From Chaetoceros tenuissimus (lineage: Eukaryota > Bacillariophyta > Thalassiosirophyceae > Chaetocerotales > Chaetocerotaceae): a stretch of 64,000 nucleotides of DNA. Positions 52,095 to 64,000 of the stretch are shown in pieces. The position numbers and the translations under genes are program-made. Each line of letters begins with the position of its first letter. The stretch's first letter is position 1. Under the pieces are notes generated by a model that was not told where the DNA came from, did no database searches, and worked only from the letters and a program-made list of their open reading frames with translations. The DNA is taken from the NCBI GenBank assembly GCA_021927905.1, contig BLLK01000029.1, forward strand, positions 868,001 through 932,000. Reading direction: 5' to 3'.

Positions 52095-53675
52095 GTGTGG
52101 TACATGTATAGAAGAGCAGGAAGATCGTTCCGGAGCTACACTAAAATTAGAAGTATATGCCCAGCACCACCGGTCCATTCACTCAGCAGAGCATCCGTCA
52201 GTATTAGTAGGTTCAGAGTCATAGTGAATAATTCATGCCCAATTACTAGAAACGACAGACAAGATGACGAGAGGAAGACATTCCAATTAGCAGATAGAAT
52301 TGTCCCGGAATTCAAACTCTCATGGGTCATGGATAATTTAGAGCATTCCCCAAAAATTGGACGATTACTCAAAGATGTTTCGGAAGGAAAAGCAACTTGT
52401 GTTACAGACGGCTCATACTTTGAGAGTCATAATACCATGGCAGCATCATTTATAGTGATATCAGAAGATAAGACGGAATATGTAAGGGGAGGAGGAATTA
52501 TACCAGGAGAACCAGAAGATGGTAACTCTTACAGAGCAGAACTGGGAGGTTTACTAGGCATAAGTGTTATTGTGGAAAGCTTGAGTAATGGAGCATCAGA
52601 AAGCAACGCTTCAATAATAGTGGCATGCGACAATGAGAAAGCTATCCAGAAGGTGGGTCTAGAAAAACATAAATTGAAAAAGAACATGGCATGTATAGAC
52701 CTGATCTCAGAAATAGAAGCATTATGGTCCACCGCTAAAGTGAAACCGAAACCTATTCACGTTTATGGACACCTGGATGAAAAGAAGAAAAACCTAACAT
52801 GGATAGAGACTCTTAATGTTCTCATGGATAAAAGAGCCAAAACAATTGCAATCGACCACTTCCCCAATAATAGAGATACTCCAGATATACAGCTTTCTCA
52901 AGGAATAGGAACTATAAAAGTGTACGGCTACCTTATTACCTCAAATATTCAAAGATCTATGGAACAAGCGATTACACATAGCCAAGTCATCAAATACTTA
53001 GGAAACCAACTCTCTACAGATCCCACTGCGTTAGGACAACAAACAAATTGGATCAGTATAGCAAGAGCAAGATTTCCGAAGAAACAGTCATATGCTAGAC
53101 GGAAATTTCTTACTAAAGTGATAAGTGGAGACCTTCCCACAGGAGAGATCATGAAAGAAAGAAAACATAAGCAGTCAGCCCAATGCCCATTTTGCACAGA
53201 AGACGAAGATTTGGTCCATATATTCACATGTTCCAGCCGAAAAGTGTCTACGAAAAGAGAGGAATTACTTTTGGGATTAAAAAGGAAAATAGCACAAGCT
53301 AGGACTGAACCGAATCTTTACTCATTCCTAACTAAAGGCATTGAAACATGGCTGCTCGATCCACTTCACACAAGCTTTCACATCCCCCCACCACTACAAA
53401 ACTCCAATATTTTACAAGAAATTGAAAACATTGGGTGGTATGGAGTCTTGATAGGACTCATCCCGAAATCTCTCACGAGACATCAACATCAATATTACCA
53501 GAACAAACAACTTCGATATACAGGAAACGGGTGGACCACAAAGATCTGTATAATGATGTGGGATTTCCTTCTACAAATGTGGCTTCATCGGAATGAACAA
53601 TATCATTCGGACGATATAGCATTCACACGACAAGGAGGAGAACTCTTGGACGCTGCACTTCTTGCAGAACACTAA
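52095..53675 (+). pseudogene. LINE RNase H domain and C-terminal Cys/His motif
   Basis: RNase H residues are all visible: VTDGSYFES (Asp), YRAELGGLLG (Glu), VACDNEKAI (Asp) and LMDKRAKTIA (Asp). Downstream, QCPFCTEDEDLVHIFTC is a CCHC motif like that of many LINE C-termini. The frame is the same as that of the second RT segment, separated by a stop at 52044-52046. Confidence 0.75.
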
Positions 53676-53933
53676 AAAGGCATAGAAAATCTGAACACAA
53701 AGCTTCGACCATTCTTTAAAAAATCTAGATCAGCAGTGCTTAAGATGCACCAAAACCAAAAATTAGATTGGTTATGTTTACTTCACATTGCTCGCGAGGG
53801 AACAAACACTAGTATTATCGATGAGTTTTCAACCGACAACTCACTGCGAGCATGGGTAGGATTACCCCGTGTTGTTCCTTCACGCCATTAGGAACCTTTT
53901 TTTTTAGAAAAATTACATGTTATTAAGTAAAGA

Positions 53934-53977
53934 GAATCAATACTGGATGAGCCCAAGGCTCATTCGGTCATTGATTC
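53934..53977. other. Two-tier stem-loop in LINE 3' region
   Basis: Outer arms GAATCAAT and ATTGATTC (53934-53941 and 53970-53977) enclose inner arms ATGAGCC and GGCTCAT (53947-53953 and 53957-53963) with a 3-nt loop. Such a hairpin could be the 3' recognition structure of the LINE reverse transcriptase, or a chance palindrome. Confidence 0.5.
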
Positions 53978-54019
53978 TATCTTGATGTCGACTCTTAGAC
54001 GACGACCACGGTTTTTGAT

Positions 54020-54301
54020 TGACTAAATATTCGTGTACTTACTTGTAAACTAATAAGATATCGCTATGAATAGGTGAAAACACACTTGTTATTACTAGAT
54101 AGATTCTAAACTATAAGATGCACCAGTACAAACAAAAGGTGCAGATACAAAGATATCGAGAAGCCAAAGCCTATATTTGATGTGAAAGTGATGACGCGCT
54201 TCGCTGAAGCCTATCCATATTAAGTCAGGAGACAGACCTTTGCTCTAACCAAAACAGCGTTACGATAGCACGTAAAACAGGACCACACCAATATTTAATC
54301 A
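54020..54301 (-). repeat. LTR of CoDi element (3' LTR in element orientation)
   Basis: It is 282 bp with TG...CA ends and matches 60702-60983. Confidence 0.9.
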
Positions 54302-54466
54302 CTCCCCGCAATGCGATTCTCGTATTGGACTCTTACACTCCAACGGGACCTGGTTTCTGCGCTATGCCAGGAGGTACAACTGCAAAGAGAAGGACCTACG
54401 CTCCAACTAACCTAATCTTCATCCACAGAATTCGACTTATAAAAGATCTGATTGACAAAATTCCAC

Positions 54467-57400
54467 CTAGTATCTCCAGCAATAGTAAATCTTACTGAAC
54501 AAATCAGCCAAGTTATACTTGCCTTCGATCCACAATACCTTGATCATTCCACATGCCTGTTCCTCACGCACCCTATGGTAACAGATAGCATTATGACGCT
54601 TGTTGAGAGTCGATGCAGGTACACTTGAATTAGTAACAACAGACTTATTGTCACAAAGTACCTCAGTAGGACCATCAATAGGAACGCCAAAACATCTCAG
54701 CTTGTACCTGAGTGCCTCTACCATCTCCACAGCAATGCATAATGCAACAAATTCAATACCAAAAGACGAAGTCTCCACAGTGTTTTGTCTCTTGCTATAC
54801 CAAAGAACGGGTGAGTTGTTCATATAAATCAAAATACCAGTATGTGAACGTCTGTTAGCCAAGTTACCAGCATGATTCGCATCAACATAAGCTCTGGTCA
54901 ACACTGCTGCACCATGAGGTGTAGGCATCCTACGTGGCATCTGCTCTTCAGCATCTGGGTAGAACTCCGTCCAATCAACCTTACTAATCGAAGCACCATC
55001 CAAAGGGCTAACTACATCATCAGGTCTGACTGGATCAAAACCAAGCTTCCCAGGAATTGCTTTTCGGCGCTTGTCGAGGTAATTGAATATCCTGTAAACA
55101 GCATCCAAGTGCCCCTCACGTGGATTGCATAAGTGCTGTGAGAGCACACTAACTTCTGTCAAGATATCAATCCTTCCAAGCTCACATGCCCATCGCAAAA
55201 CTCCAATATACTGCTGATACTTGGAGATATCCTCAAGCTCAGGTGACGTATCCAGCTCAGGTCTATAAGATGAAGGGAAAGGGCGCTTTCCATCCCCTCT
55301 CCTGTGTAGAGGAATTGGATCGGAAGACAAATCCTTCTTAACTATCTCAATTGCAGACCTTACATACTCAATGCAATTTGCACTCCAAATGATTCTACCA
55401 TTGTCAGTCTGAATACGCTCAATACCACCTCCAAGATACCTTGAAGGCCTACCTACTGAAGACGCCTACTAGTTCTTCAGCAACTTCTGAAACTGCAAGT
55501 ATATCATCCACATAGACGAGGAGCATCTCATAGTATAGCTCCCCGTTCGCCTTAGATGCTTGTCTGAGATATACGTCAGGATCAGCCTCAGTTGGAACAA
55601 AATGAATCTCCTCGCGAAGAACCTTAGCAAGCATGGCTCTCCAAGCAGCACCCGATGACTTCAATCCATACAGAGCGCGTACAATCAAAAGGACCTTGCC
55701 TTTGTCGGAACCAAACTCTGAACCAGCAACACACCAAACCTTTTCAAGGCAGTCAGCACACAAATAAGCAGATTCCACATCACATGCAAACAAATCAAGA
55801 TCATTTAAACTAGCAATTGTCAGAGCAATTCTAACACTGTCACGAGAAACAACACTGGAGTAGGTGGTAGCCGAGGGTGGATCGGTGACATGGCCTCCTG
55901 CAACAAGCCTGGCTTTACGGGTGAACTTGCCATCCATCTTTATATCAAAAATCATATGGCAAGGGATCTCCTTGTACCCAGGTCGCACTTTTCCAGTACG
56001 CATCTCCTCCGGAGTCACACCTGCTAGCACTTCAAAGGCAACCCTGACATTCTCCATCTCTTTATTAATGGCATCAGTCCAGAAGGTAGTCTTCGAATCA
56101 GCGTCCAATTTGTAAGCTTCATCTACAGACTTAGGAATCCGTATACCAAAATACCAAACTTGTGAGTTGTACGCCAGTACTTTGACTTCACTTTGGCAAC
56201 AATGGCATCCCTCTTCTTTAAAGTATACGGAACCAACCATTTGAAAGCAGGCTCCTCCTCCAGAGCATTCATAACAGCATACTGAGCTAGTTCAACTGGA
56301 TTACTATTTTTCAGATCCTTGAGAGGCACCCATGACATAGTACCATCCTTCCACTCCACCAGCAGCTCCCAACCTCTCGTAGTCTTCTTCGGTACCATTC
56401 CAGACTTGGACTTGATGTAACCATCCCATCTAGGTATGGCCGTATGGTCCCAAGAGTGGTCGGAAATTTCCTTGAGTACCTGCTGGTGGCGACCCTCGCT
56501 GTCTACCTGTGCGAACATATTTTCGGCGATAATGTTAGCTTGAATATTCTCTGTCAAACCAGATGGAAATTCAACTTGGTAAAGTGCAGTATCATGCAGT
56601 GGGTTATAGCTACCAGTGTTTGAAGGTTCACCATCATTCTTACAGAGCCTCTTCACCACTTTCCCCATTCGTTCATCACCAACAGCATTTGGGAACAACA
56701 CTTCAGCACCAATGTACATGTCATATGTATCCTGTTGCTTTACAGCGTCATCATGGTCTACAACATCATCTATCTCTGGAACCGCTATGTCATCGTGGAT
56801 AGAATAACCAGTCTCAGTCTCCTTTACAAGTGGTACATCCTCATTTATCATCTTGTCGAATCCATCAAGGTCAGAGACAAAGTTGTCAGCACCAAATGCA
56901 TCAGATACCGCCTCATGATATGCACGGATCTGTTCCTGAATGTCCTCTTGGTTACATTCACTCTGTAGCACATGCTGAACAGTAGTTCTCGCTAGGACAT
57001 TACCAGTATTGCTCAATATCCAATAGCACATCGCTGAACCTACTCTATGAGAGACTCCAAGCCAACAACCGATTTTCCTTTTACTCTCTAGTGAATCCCA
57101 GTACCAGCACAGGTCATAGAATTCAAAGTCGAGCCATTCACTTATATCCGGGGTCTCTCCAGTCACGGCCTCAATCCCAGTCCTACCACCAGGCTTTGCC
57201 GTCCTAGTGTATATCTCAGCTTCCCATACTAATCCAAAATCCCAGACCTTGGCAGGGACATTTCTTCGCACCATCCTGCGCTTCCACTTAGATTTTAATA
57301 TACCAATCACATTTTCAGCCAAGTTTTGCCATGGACTATATGGCTCAATGCTACGAGACGATGTCCTCCATTTACGGAGTATCTTCATGAAGTCGGATCC

Positions 57401-58738
57401 ATATGCAGTCTGTTCTTTACTGTTATCTGAGATCATTTCCATAGGAATACCAACATCCTGACCAAAAGCTGCCAGTCCCTCATGCGCATCAGCCTTGCTT
57501 TGCATTGGATGAACATATGCTAAAGCTCCATCTGTGAACACCTGAGCACAAGTATTACTCCTAGATGACTTCCTCTTCATCAGCAATGTGTCGGTGTAAA
57601 CACGGGTGGAAATCCGACGCAGTCTCTGAGACAGCAGATCAGTCCTATACCTTCGACTAAGAGGCATAATAGCAGATCGCACAGACAGCTGGGTTGAAGC
57701 TTTCAAGGTTGCTTCAGCTCTAGCTATAGAGATACCCCATTTTCTAGCTAGCAACTCCTTAGTAACCTCATGATGACTCTTCTCTGTAGAAGCAAGTGCA
57801 ATCCTAGCAGAATCCTGTAGCTGAACCTTGACAGAGTTGACTAATGAATCAACAGCCAAATCCTGAGCTAAACCAGAAGATGCATGACAGAGTCCACGAT
57901 CGAAGTCAGAGATGAAAGTATCATCGCGAAAAACAGGCACTTGAACACCATTTGGTCTTTCAACTAAGGAAACAAGCCAAGTTAAAGGAAGATCAAGCTT
58001 GGAATGCTCCCAACTCCAGTCGTGCATGGTACGCTGCTCCTCCTTTAGAGAAGAGATTTGGAACGAAACTGTTTCTGGATTCCAAGAATGTGTATCAGAC
58101 AGTGTAACACGTGGACAAGACTCTAACTCCTCCATAGTTGGGCGCCTAGATTCAATGCCACAGCTAGAATTGAACATTTGCATGGGAATTGAAAATCTTT
58201 CTTTCCGTATGGCAAGAGGACGATGAGGATTGGTAGGATCATCACAAAGTGAAACACCATAGTGTCTGCATTGATTTGGATTGATAAGTGACTTTTCCAT
58301 ACGATCACCAAACCATAATCCTTGGCCAAACACACAAACAATAGTGGATCCATCTTCCAGGTCTACCGCTGTGGCACCAGTAACAATGTCAACATTCTGA
58401 GTCTCATCATACTCAGCAAGGAAAGGAGCCACAGAGCACTGCTGACGAGTATATTCCAAGATAATGAAATTCTTCCCAAAGCAATGAGTATCGGCGTGAT
58501 TATCCATTTCAGTTGGAAGAGGAGTCTCATATCGTGATGCAGCAGAAAGAGGAGAGACTTCAATAGAACAAGCTCTTCTATCACTTGTCTTGATCCTACA
58601 GACGTCTCTATACCTGATGACTTTCCTATTATTCCATGCAAAGTTAACCCATTCCACCGCCTTGTCTCTGAAGCCATAGTCATAGGCCTCTAAGCTAGGC
58701 TTGAAATGTCCAGTTGCAGCCCTTTCAGTCCATCCCAA
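54467..58738 (-). other. Pol region of CoDi element
   Basis: On the minus strand, integrase segments (NVIGILKSKWKRRM, YTRTAKPGGRTGIEAVTGETP) come first. A chromodomain-like WELLVEWKDGTMSWVPLKDL follows, then RT (FACDVESAYLCADC, ALYGLKSSGAAWRA, MLLVYVDDILAVS) and RNase H (AYVDANHAGNLANRRSHTG, EVLCDNKSVV). The region is broken in about two or three places. The chromodomain-like segment between integrase and RT is notable for a Copia element. Confidence 0.75.
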
Positions 58739-58774
58739 ACCAATCCTCTTAGCAACCTGGATAGCCTGAGATAG

Positions 58775-60343
58775 TCAAGACTCAGCTACATGGGACAGAT
58801 TCCCATTCGCGTCATAAGTAACCTTGTACTTCTTTGCAGACGCTGAAGAAGTGGAACGAGCATGGGAACCGTTAGAAGGTGGGACAACTTGCTGCTGTTG
58901 ATCACCTACAGATGCAGAAGTACCCATTACACCACGAAGAACTGCAGCATCCATTGTGATAGTCTTACCAGCAAGTGAATGTCCAATAGAAGACATGTCG
59001 TCATCATTCCTGATGCTAGTGGCAGTCGCATCGACATTCCTGTTACTATCGTCCCTATTTCCAGGAACCCAATTATTGTCTTTACGGGCCTTCAGGATTG
59101 CGTCTCTAGTATCCTGAGTAAGAGCATAGAATTCTTTGTTGGAATAGAAGTGGTCATAACCTTGGAGCTGCACGCCATTCTCTTTCCTACCACTTATGGA
59201 CAGCTTTGCAATACGGGAAGCTTTACGTTTTGCAGCTTTCTGCCTTCTCTTCTTCGCTGCAGATACACCACATCTACCACCACCCTTCTTGACACCTTGC
59301 TGGATCTCCTGAGGAGGAAAGTTTGACTTCAACTGATTGCTGATGAACTCTTGCACCAACTGAAAGGTATTAAGGTTTGCCATGGTTCTTGCGATACTAA
59401 CCACGTTGACAACCTTATTATTTTCATTTCTGATCCCTTTTAAAAATGTGTCGATCTTGTTGGCCTCATATTCCGGCTGATTGTACTTCTCAAGTACATC
59501 GTAATTTTTCTTCATCTGAGTGGAATAGGACTCGAAAGAGAAGATATTCTCATTTCTGTAGAACAGTTTCTCAATGGAAGCTCTAGCAACATCGATCCTA
59601 GCCTTAGCCTGATCCGGTCCATCGTAATGATTGCGCAATGATTGCATGGCTCTTCTACCACAGCTGCATCTAGGTGGTAACCAAGAGTCTCCGTCGGTGT
59701 TCTGAACCAACTCTTTGATGAGGTTGTAAACCTCCTTGCTATCATTATTAAATTGTGGACCAGTTAACGCAGCAGCATAGATCATTTGTTCATCACTAGT
59801 AAGCTGTACGTTTTGGGGCTGATTTCCACGGATGACATACGATAGAGGTACTCCCTTTCTGTTCCTCATGCCATCCAAATAGTGGATGATGGACTTCTCC
59901 CATTCAACCCAATCTTCGGATTTTAGAACATCCGGCTTCTTCATCTCTACTTCATCACCCTTATCCTCCGCAATCTTTGCTGCTTCATAGAAGTCTCTCA
60001 CAATAGCCAGCGTCAATACATGATTTCCATTTGCATCAAGCTCAGCAACATCCACTTGAGTTCCCTCCAAATGACGCTGAGTGATATGGAATGCAAATCC
60101 CTGAAGGTCCTTTTTCTTCCTCTCAGGCCAATTACAGCCACCTCTTGCAATTGCCTTGGTGCTCTTGACTTCACAGTACTTGCTGATCTCGGCATAAGTC
60201 CAGTCAACAAAGTCAACGGTGTTGTCGTATCCGTCAAAAGAAAGACAGTTACAAAGTGCAGGAGAGAAGTTGAGAGACTGAGTGAGGAAATCGAGGAGAT
60301 CTGCATCCATGTTGAGCAGTGCTTGGTTCGCTGGAATTGCCAT
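58775..60343 (-). CDS. Gag-like protein of CoDi element
   Basis: This 522-residue frame starts with an ATG at 60343 and lies first after the 5' LTR. It has a basic, Lys-rich region near residues 355-380 (KKRRQKAAKRKASR) and lacks an obvious CCHC knuckle. Its position supports a Gag role. Confidence 0.65.
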   Translation of the reverse strand: MAIPANQALLNMDADLLDFLTQSLNFSPALCNCLSFDGYDNTVDFVDWTYAEISKYCEVKSTKAIARGGCNWPERKKKDLQGFAFHITQRHLEGTQVDVAELDANGNHVLTLAIVRDFYEAAKIAEDKGDEVEMKKPDVLKSEDWVEWEKSIIHYLDGMRNRKGVPLSYVIRGNQPQNVQLTSDEQMIYAAALTGPQFNNDSKEVYNLIKELVQNTDGDSWLPPRCSCGRRAMQSLRNHYDGPDQAKARIDVARASIEKLFYRNENIFSFESYSTQMKKNYDVLEKYNQPEYEANKIDTFLKGIRNENNKVVNVVSIARTMANLNTFQLVQEFISNQLKSNFPPQEIQQGVKKGGGRCGVSAAKKRRQKAAKRKASRIAKLSISGRKENGVQLQGYDHFYSNKEFYALTQDTRDAILKARKDNNWVPGNRDDSNRNVDATATSIRNDDDMSSIGHSLAGKTITMDAAVLRGVMGTSASVGDQQQQVVPPSNGSHARSTSSASAKKYKVTYDANGNLSHVAES

Positions 60344-60701
60344 GATGAGAGCTATACAGCAAGAACGAGGAAAGTGTTAGAAATAGACTTGTATGTAGTT
60401 GTGCAGGCACATAAAGGCCTTGTCTTTCCTGTGCTTCCATCATACAATGGTATATGTGTCATCAACTACACATATCTTGCAACAGGTAGCTGGTGATCAG
60501 TCAGCTCAATACTCGCTTCTTCATTACGAAGAAAACCCATGTGATGAGGCTGCCATTCGGTATGCCAAGGGTTCGTATCTGATATCCCCAGTGGGGACTA
60601 TCAGAATACAGAACACAACAAACTCTAGAATTATCACACGATAGGATGTGTCAACACCCTCCATTCATAGCGAATCCAAAACGCTATGGGATATGATAAA
60701 C

Positions 60702-60983
60702 TGACTAAATATTCGTGTACTTACTTGTTAACTAATAAGATATCGCTATGAGTAGGTGAAAACACACTTGTTATTACTAGATAGATTCTAAACTATAAGA
60801 TGCACCAGTACAAACAAAAGGTGAAGATACAGAGATATCGAGAAGCCGAAGCCTATATTTGATGTGAAAGTGATGACGCGCTTCGCTGAAGCCTATCCAT
60901 ATTAAGTCAGGAGACAGACCTTTGCTCTAACCAAAACAGTGTTACGGTAGCACGTAAAACAGGGCCATACCAATATTTAATCA
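60702..60983 (-). repeat. LTR of CoDi element (5' LTR in element orientation)
   Basis: It is 282 bp and the partner of 54020-54301. Confidence 0.9.
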
Positions 60984-61509
60984 CGATGAGGGTATTTCCC
61001 TTACCTTAGGAGCGACTTAAAAAGTACTTTGTACTGGTCATTCGACATATTCCCATTTTAGAATTTAGGGTAATGACTATAATCAATGAGTTATCATACA
61101 AGAACACAACAAATGCTAGAATAAATAGTTGTTTACATAATTTTTGTGTTAGGATCCATTCTAGATGCTACCATATATCTTCAACTGACATTAGGAGTTT
61201 GAATTTTGAATCTACGAGTTCAATTGTGCAATAAAATTGTCATTCCTCACCTATCTGTGAAAGAAGTACACTTCATATTCAAGAACTATTACTATTTTCC
61301 TTCCCTTGAAATTTGTAGAGTTGATTATAGTAACCTCTTCCCACCTATTATTTAAGTACTCCATTCATGTATCATCTATGTATAATATTCACCTCTGAAT
61401 GTTTAATTAGAACAGATTGTTAAACACTCGGAAAAACTAGGATGACTATTTCCTATGAAATTAGCTCTATTTCTTTTTTCGGTTTAGTGAAACAGTTTGG
61501 ATAAGGGGA
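60984..61509. other. Spacer between CoDi element and Copia 3' half
   Basis: These 526 AT-rich bases carry no gene. They may be the rest of the LINE tail or of the Copia fossil interrupted by the nest; I cannot tell which. Confidence 0.35.
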
Positions 61510-63500
61510 ATGAAAAGCCTACGTAAAACAAGACAAAAGCCTGTTGGTTTCGAAAAAAAAAAACTGTTTGGACAGGCGGTTAGTCCAACACAACAGCCAA
61601 CACCAATTCCCATTACACAAGATGACGATTACACTCCATCTCAGCGCCTTCATCGCTACAATACCAGAAATAAATTTTCCAGGCAAAATGCACTTGTCCA
61701 TCTCCTTCAGCAACAACCAGCTGAACCATCTGATATGTTTTTTATGCCAACAGTACACCATATATTCAATGAAATTACTGGAAAAAAGGAAACATTGGAC
61801 ACACTCCTTGCTGGAAAATTTCATGACATCTGGGATCGATCTCTTTCCAATGAGTTAGGTCGCCTCACTGAAGGTATCCATGACATAAAAGGTACACAGA
61901 CAATGGTTTTCATACACAAAGATCAAGTCCCAATCGGAAGAATAGCAACCTATCTCAATCCTGTATGTGATTACAGACCCAAAAAGGATGATCCACATTG
62001 AGTTCGATTAATAGTGGGTGGAGATAAATTACCATACCCCTTTGATGCAAGTTCTCCAGCAGCAGGGTTGACAGATGCCAAATTAATTTTCAACAGTACA
62101 ATTTCCACCGACAATGCAAGATTCATGTCTATCGATATTAAAGATTTTTTCCTAAATAATCCTTTGCAACAATATGAAAATGCATGAATTCTGGTACGAT
62201 GGATTCCTAAAGACATCATGGAAAAATACAATTTGGCAGAAAAAATTTACAATGGTTATGTCTATGTTGAAATTCATAAGGGAATGTACGGATTAAAGCA
62301 AGCTGCACGTATTGCATATGATAGGCTGGTCGAATATTTACGTCAGCATGGATATGCTCCCTCCAGAACCAACCCAGGTTTATGGAAACACAAATCCAAG
62401 AAGGTGTACTTTGCTTTATTTGTGGATGATTTCGGTGTAAAATATACCTGTAAAAAACAAGGGCAACATCTGCTGGACGTGTTACAGCAACAGTATCCGA
62501 TTCAATATGACTGGTCGGGAAATGAGTTTCTTGGGCTAACGTTAGACTGGCAATTACGACGAAGGCTATGTCGACCTGTGGATGAAGGGATACATCAATC
62601 ATGTTTGTCACAAGTTCCAACACCCAGATCCAAAGCGACCCCAACACTGTCCACACCCATATAGAGAAATTCGATATGGTGCAAAAATTCAATATGCTGA
62701 CGCACCAGATGAAAGTCCTGTGCTATCCAAAGCTGCAATGCAAGAAATACAAGCTATTGTTGGATCATTACTATACTACGCTCGAGCAATCGATTCCACT
62801 TTACTTCCAGCATTAAATACATTGTCTTATCAACAATCCAAGCCAAGAGAAACTACCAAAAAATTAGCCATGCAATTTTTGGACTATGTGGCAACATATC
62901 CTGATGCTGTATTTTGATTCAAACGTAGTGACATGATTCTATTTATCCACTCCGATGCCACTTACCTCGTGCTTCCGAAAGCACGCAGTCGAATAGCTGG
63001 ATATTATTTTTTAAGCAACAATGTACCAGATGGTGAGGACCCACCACTTAACGGTGCTGTCCTCGTCGAATGCAAAAAACTTGATCCAGTTGCGAGCTCC
63101 TCTGCACCTTTAGTCACAGACAATGCTTCTTCTCATGGCCTCCTAACAAAACTCAAGAAGCAAAAGCATGGGACATGAGATACCATTGGCTTGAAGATAG
63201 AATTCAACAAAAGCAGTTCAGTTCAAACTGATTTGAAGAAAGGGTATCGAAAATTTAGCTGATTATTTAACAAAACATCACCATCCAGCAGTGCACCAGA
63301 AGATGAGATGCAAATATTTGCAACGAATCAATGCAATGATTGACCAGCAATGGCCTTCAATCTGTAAACAACTTCCACATACGCGCCTAGCGAGGGTGTG
63401 TTATAAACGCAAGCTCCAACTAGCTAGCAACCTAGCTGCATACATGGCAAGCTATTTACCAATTACTCAAGACTCAGCATTTCCGTTGCTCTCTTGATCT
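61510..63500 (+). mobile_element. Copia-type LTR retrotransposon fossil, 3' half
   Basis: It starts with a hinge PSQRLHRYNTRN, then has Copia reverse transcriptase (FMSIDIKDFFLNNPL, GMYGLKQAARIAYDRL, ALFVDDFGVKY) and RNase H pieces ending ENLADYLTKHHHP. These are the parts missing from the Copia fossil at 44.3-46.9 kb, in the same orientation and similar state of decay, so the two may be one insertion split by the nest between them. It is broken in several places and old. Confidence 0.7.
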
Positions 63501-63559
63501 CATCTGTTTAACTAGTTCATTTATTTTGCTAATTACTTAGTAGCAATAACCTCAACAAA

Positions 63560-64000
63560 TTCACTAGTCTACAACAACAGCCTCCTCCTGCTTCTACATA
63601 AGCTCCTGCTGCTCCAGCTCCTGCTCCAACTCCTCCAACAGATGTAAACCAAATTAATAATGCTACATCTATGGAACAAATGATGCAACAGCTGCTCCAG
63701 ATGATGATGCAGCAACAGCAGCCCCCTCCTCCTAATCAACAGTTTTACCAACAACAATATTTCCCTAGAGGTGGTGGAGGAAGAGGCAGAGGATGTGGAA
63801 ACTATGGAGGCAGAAGACGTGGAGACTGAGGAATACTGCTGGACTCACAGATTTTGTACCCATACTTCTTTGGAATGTCACAATTGAGCTGAAGGACATA
63901 AAGAAAACGTGGTGGCACTAACGAACAGAATGGGAGGTTCCTTGAGAAACTTGTGATGGTATGGTACAGAAGAAATAGAGCAAAATAAAATATATCAAAT
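63560..64000 (+). mobile_element. Copia gag fossil running off the right edge
   Basis: A Pro/Ala and Gln/Met-rich stretch is followed by a Gly/Arg-rich run (RGGGGRGRG) and a zinc-knuckle-like segment with the spacing seen in the gag at 44.9-45.1 kb. It belongs to another Copia element, broken, whose rest lies outside the window. Confidence 0.55.

Larger units (their letters stand above)
47060..53990 (+). mobile_element. LINE (EN-RT-RNase H type), decayed
   Basis: On the plus strand a degenerate ORF1 region is followed by endonuclease, reverse transcriptase and RNase H, with a C-terminal Cys/His motif. No LTRs or DDE integrase belong to it. The coding frame is broken by several frameshifts and stops, yet each domain is long and readable, so decay is moderate. 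The 3' UTR carries a two-tier hairpin near 53,950 and no clear poly(A). A CoDi element starts at 54,020. The exact ends, the clade and target duplications are unresolved. Confidence 0.75.
54020..60983 (-). mobile_element. CoDi-type Copia LTR retrotransposon
   Basis: Two 282-bp LTRs (54020-54301 and 60702-60983) begin TGACTAAATATTCG and end ATTTAATCA. They differ at about 9 positions by eye, roughly 3 percent, so the insertion is not brand new. Inside, on the minus strand, a Gag-like frame is followed by a pol region with integrase before RT and RNase H, the Copia order. The pol region has about two or three breaks, so the copy looks dead. No 5-bp target duplication is visible. Confidence 0.85.

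Noticed and set aside
54015-60988. 5-bp target duplication of the CoDi element
   Set aside because: The left flank TTGAT and right flank CGATG share only GAT, which is not enough to call.

Overview
The window looks like nuclear DNA from a diatom, probably a centric one. The genes are AT-rich and spaced a few hundred bases apart. Introns are short (60-96 bp), begin GTAAGT or GTAAG/GTGAG, and have clean AG acceptors. The protein families are eukaryotic, and the LTR elements resemble the Copia-like (CoDi) elements known from diatoms. The species cannot be fixed from the sequence alone.

Bases 1-24,250 are a compact host gene block. In order it holds: a tandem sulfotransferase-like protein cut by the window edge; a VIT/Ccc1 iron transporter; an ABHD13/Bem46-type hydrolase; a small zinc-ribbon-like protein; a large chromatin protein with a Tudor-like fold and two CW zinc fingers; a TKL kinase with a GAF-like sensor region; a TMEM184 seven-helix membrane protein; a large NB-ARC/STAND NTPase with C-terminal TPRs; an unknown membrane protein; homoserine O-acetyltransferase (MetX); and a fucosyltransferase-like type II membrane protein. 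Several pairs are divergent and share short promoters.

Bases 24,250-44,000 are a mixed zone of dead genes and mobile DNA. It has an ankyrin pseudogene; a DIRS-like tyrosine-recombinase retrotransposon whose three reading frames look whole; a truncated mitochondrial carrier pseudogene; an LTR-element integrase fragment; a solo LTR; an SGNH-like gene split by one in-frame stop; a 3.06 kb element with 109-bp terminal inverted repeats and two convergent genes; a PIF/Harbinger transposase gene; and a tRNA-derived SINE with a perfect 13-bp target-site duplication.

Bases 44,300-64,000 are a nest of retroelements. An old Copia fossil appears as a 5' half (about 44.3-46.9 kb) and a 3' half (about 61.5-63.5 kb). 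Between them lie a decayed EN-RT-RNase H LINE (about 47.1-54.0 kb) and, beside or within its 3' end, a CoDi-type Copia element on the minus strand with two 282-bp LTRs (54,020-60,983). Another Copia gag fragment runs off the right edge.

The most unusual signal is in the inverted-repeat element at 37,161-40,220. The near-palindromic 9-mer TGATWATCA occurs 12 times there, mostly at an exact 21-bp pitch. It lies in the coding repeat of the plus-strand gene, in an intron, and in the right subterminal DNA. The repeat may serve as both protein repeat and DNA-binding-site array.
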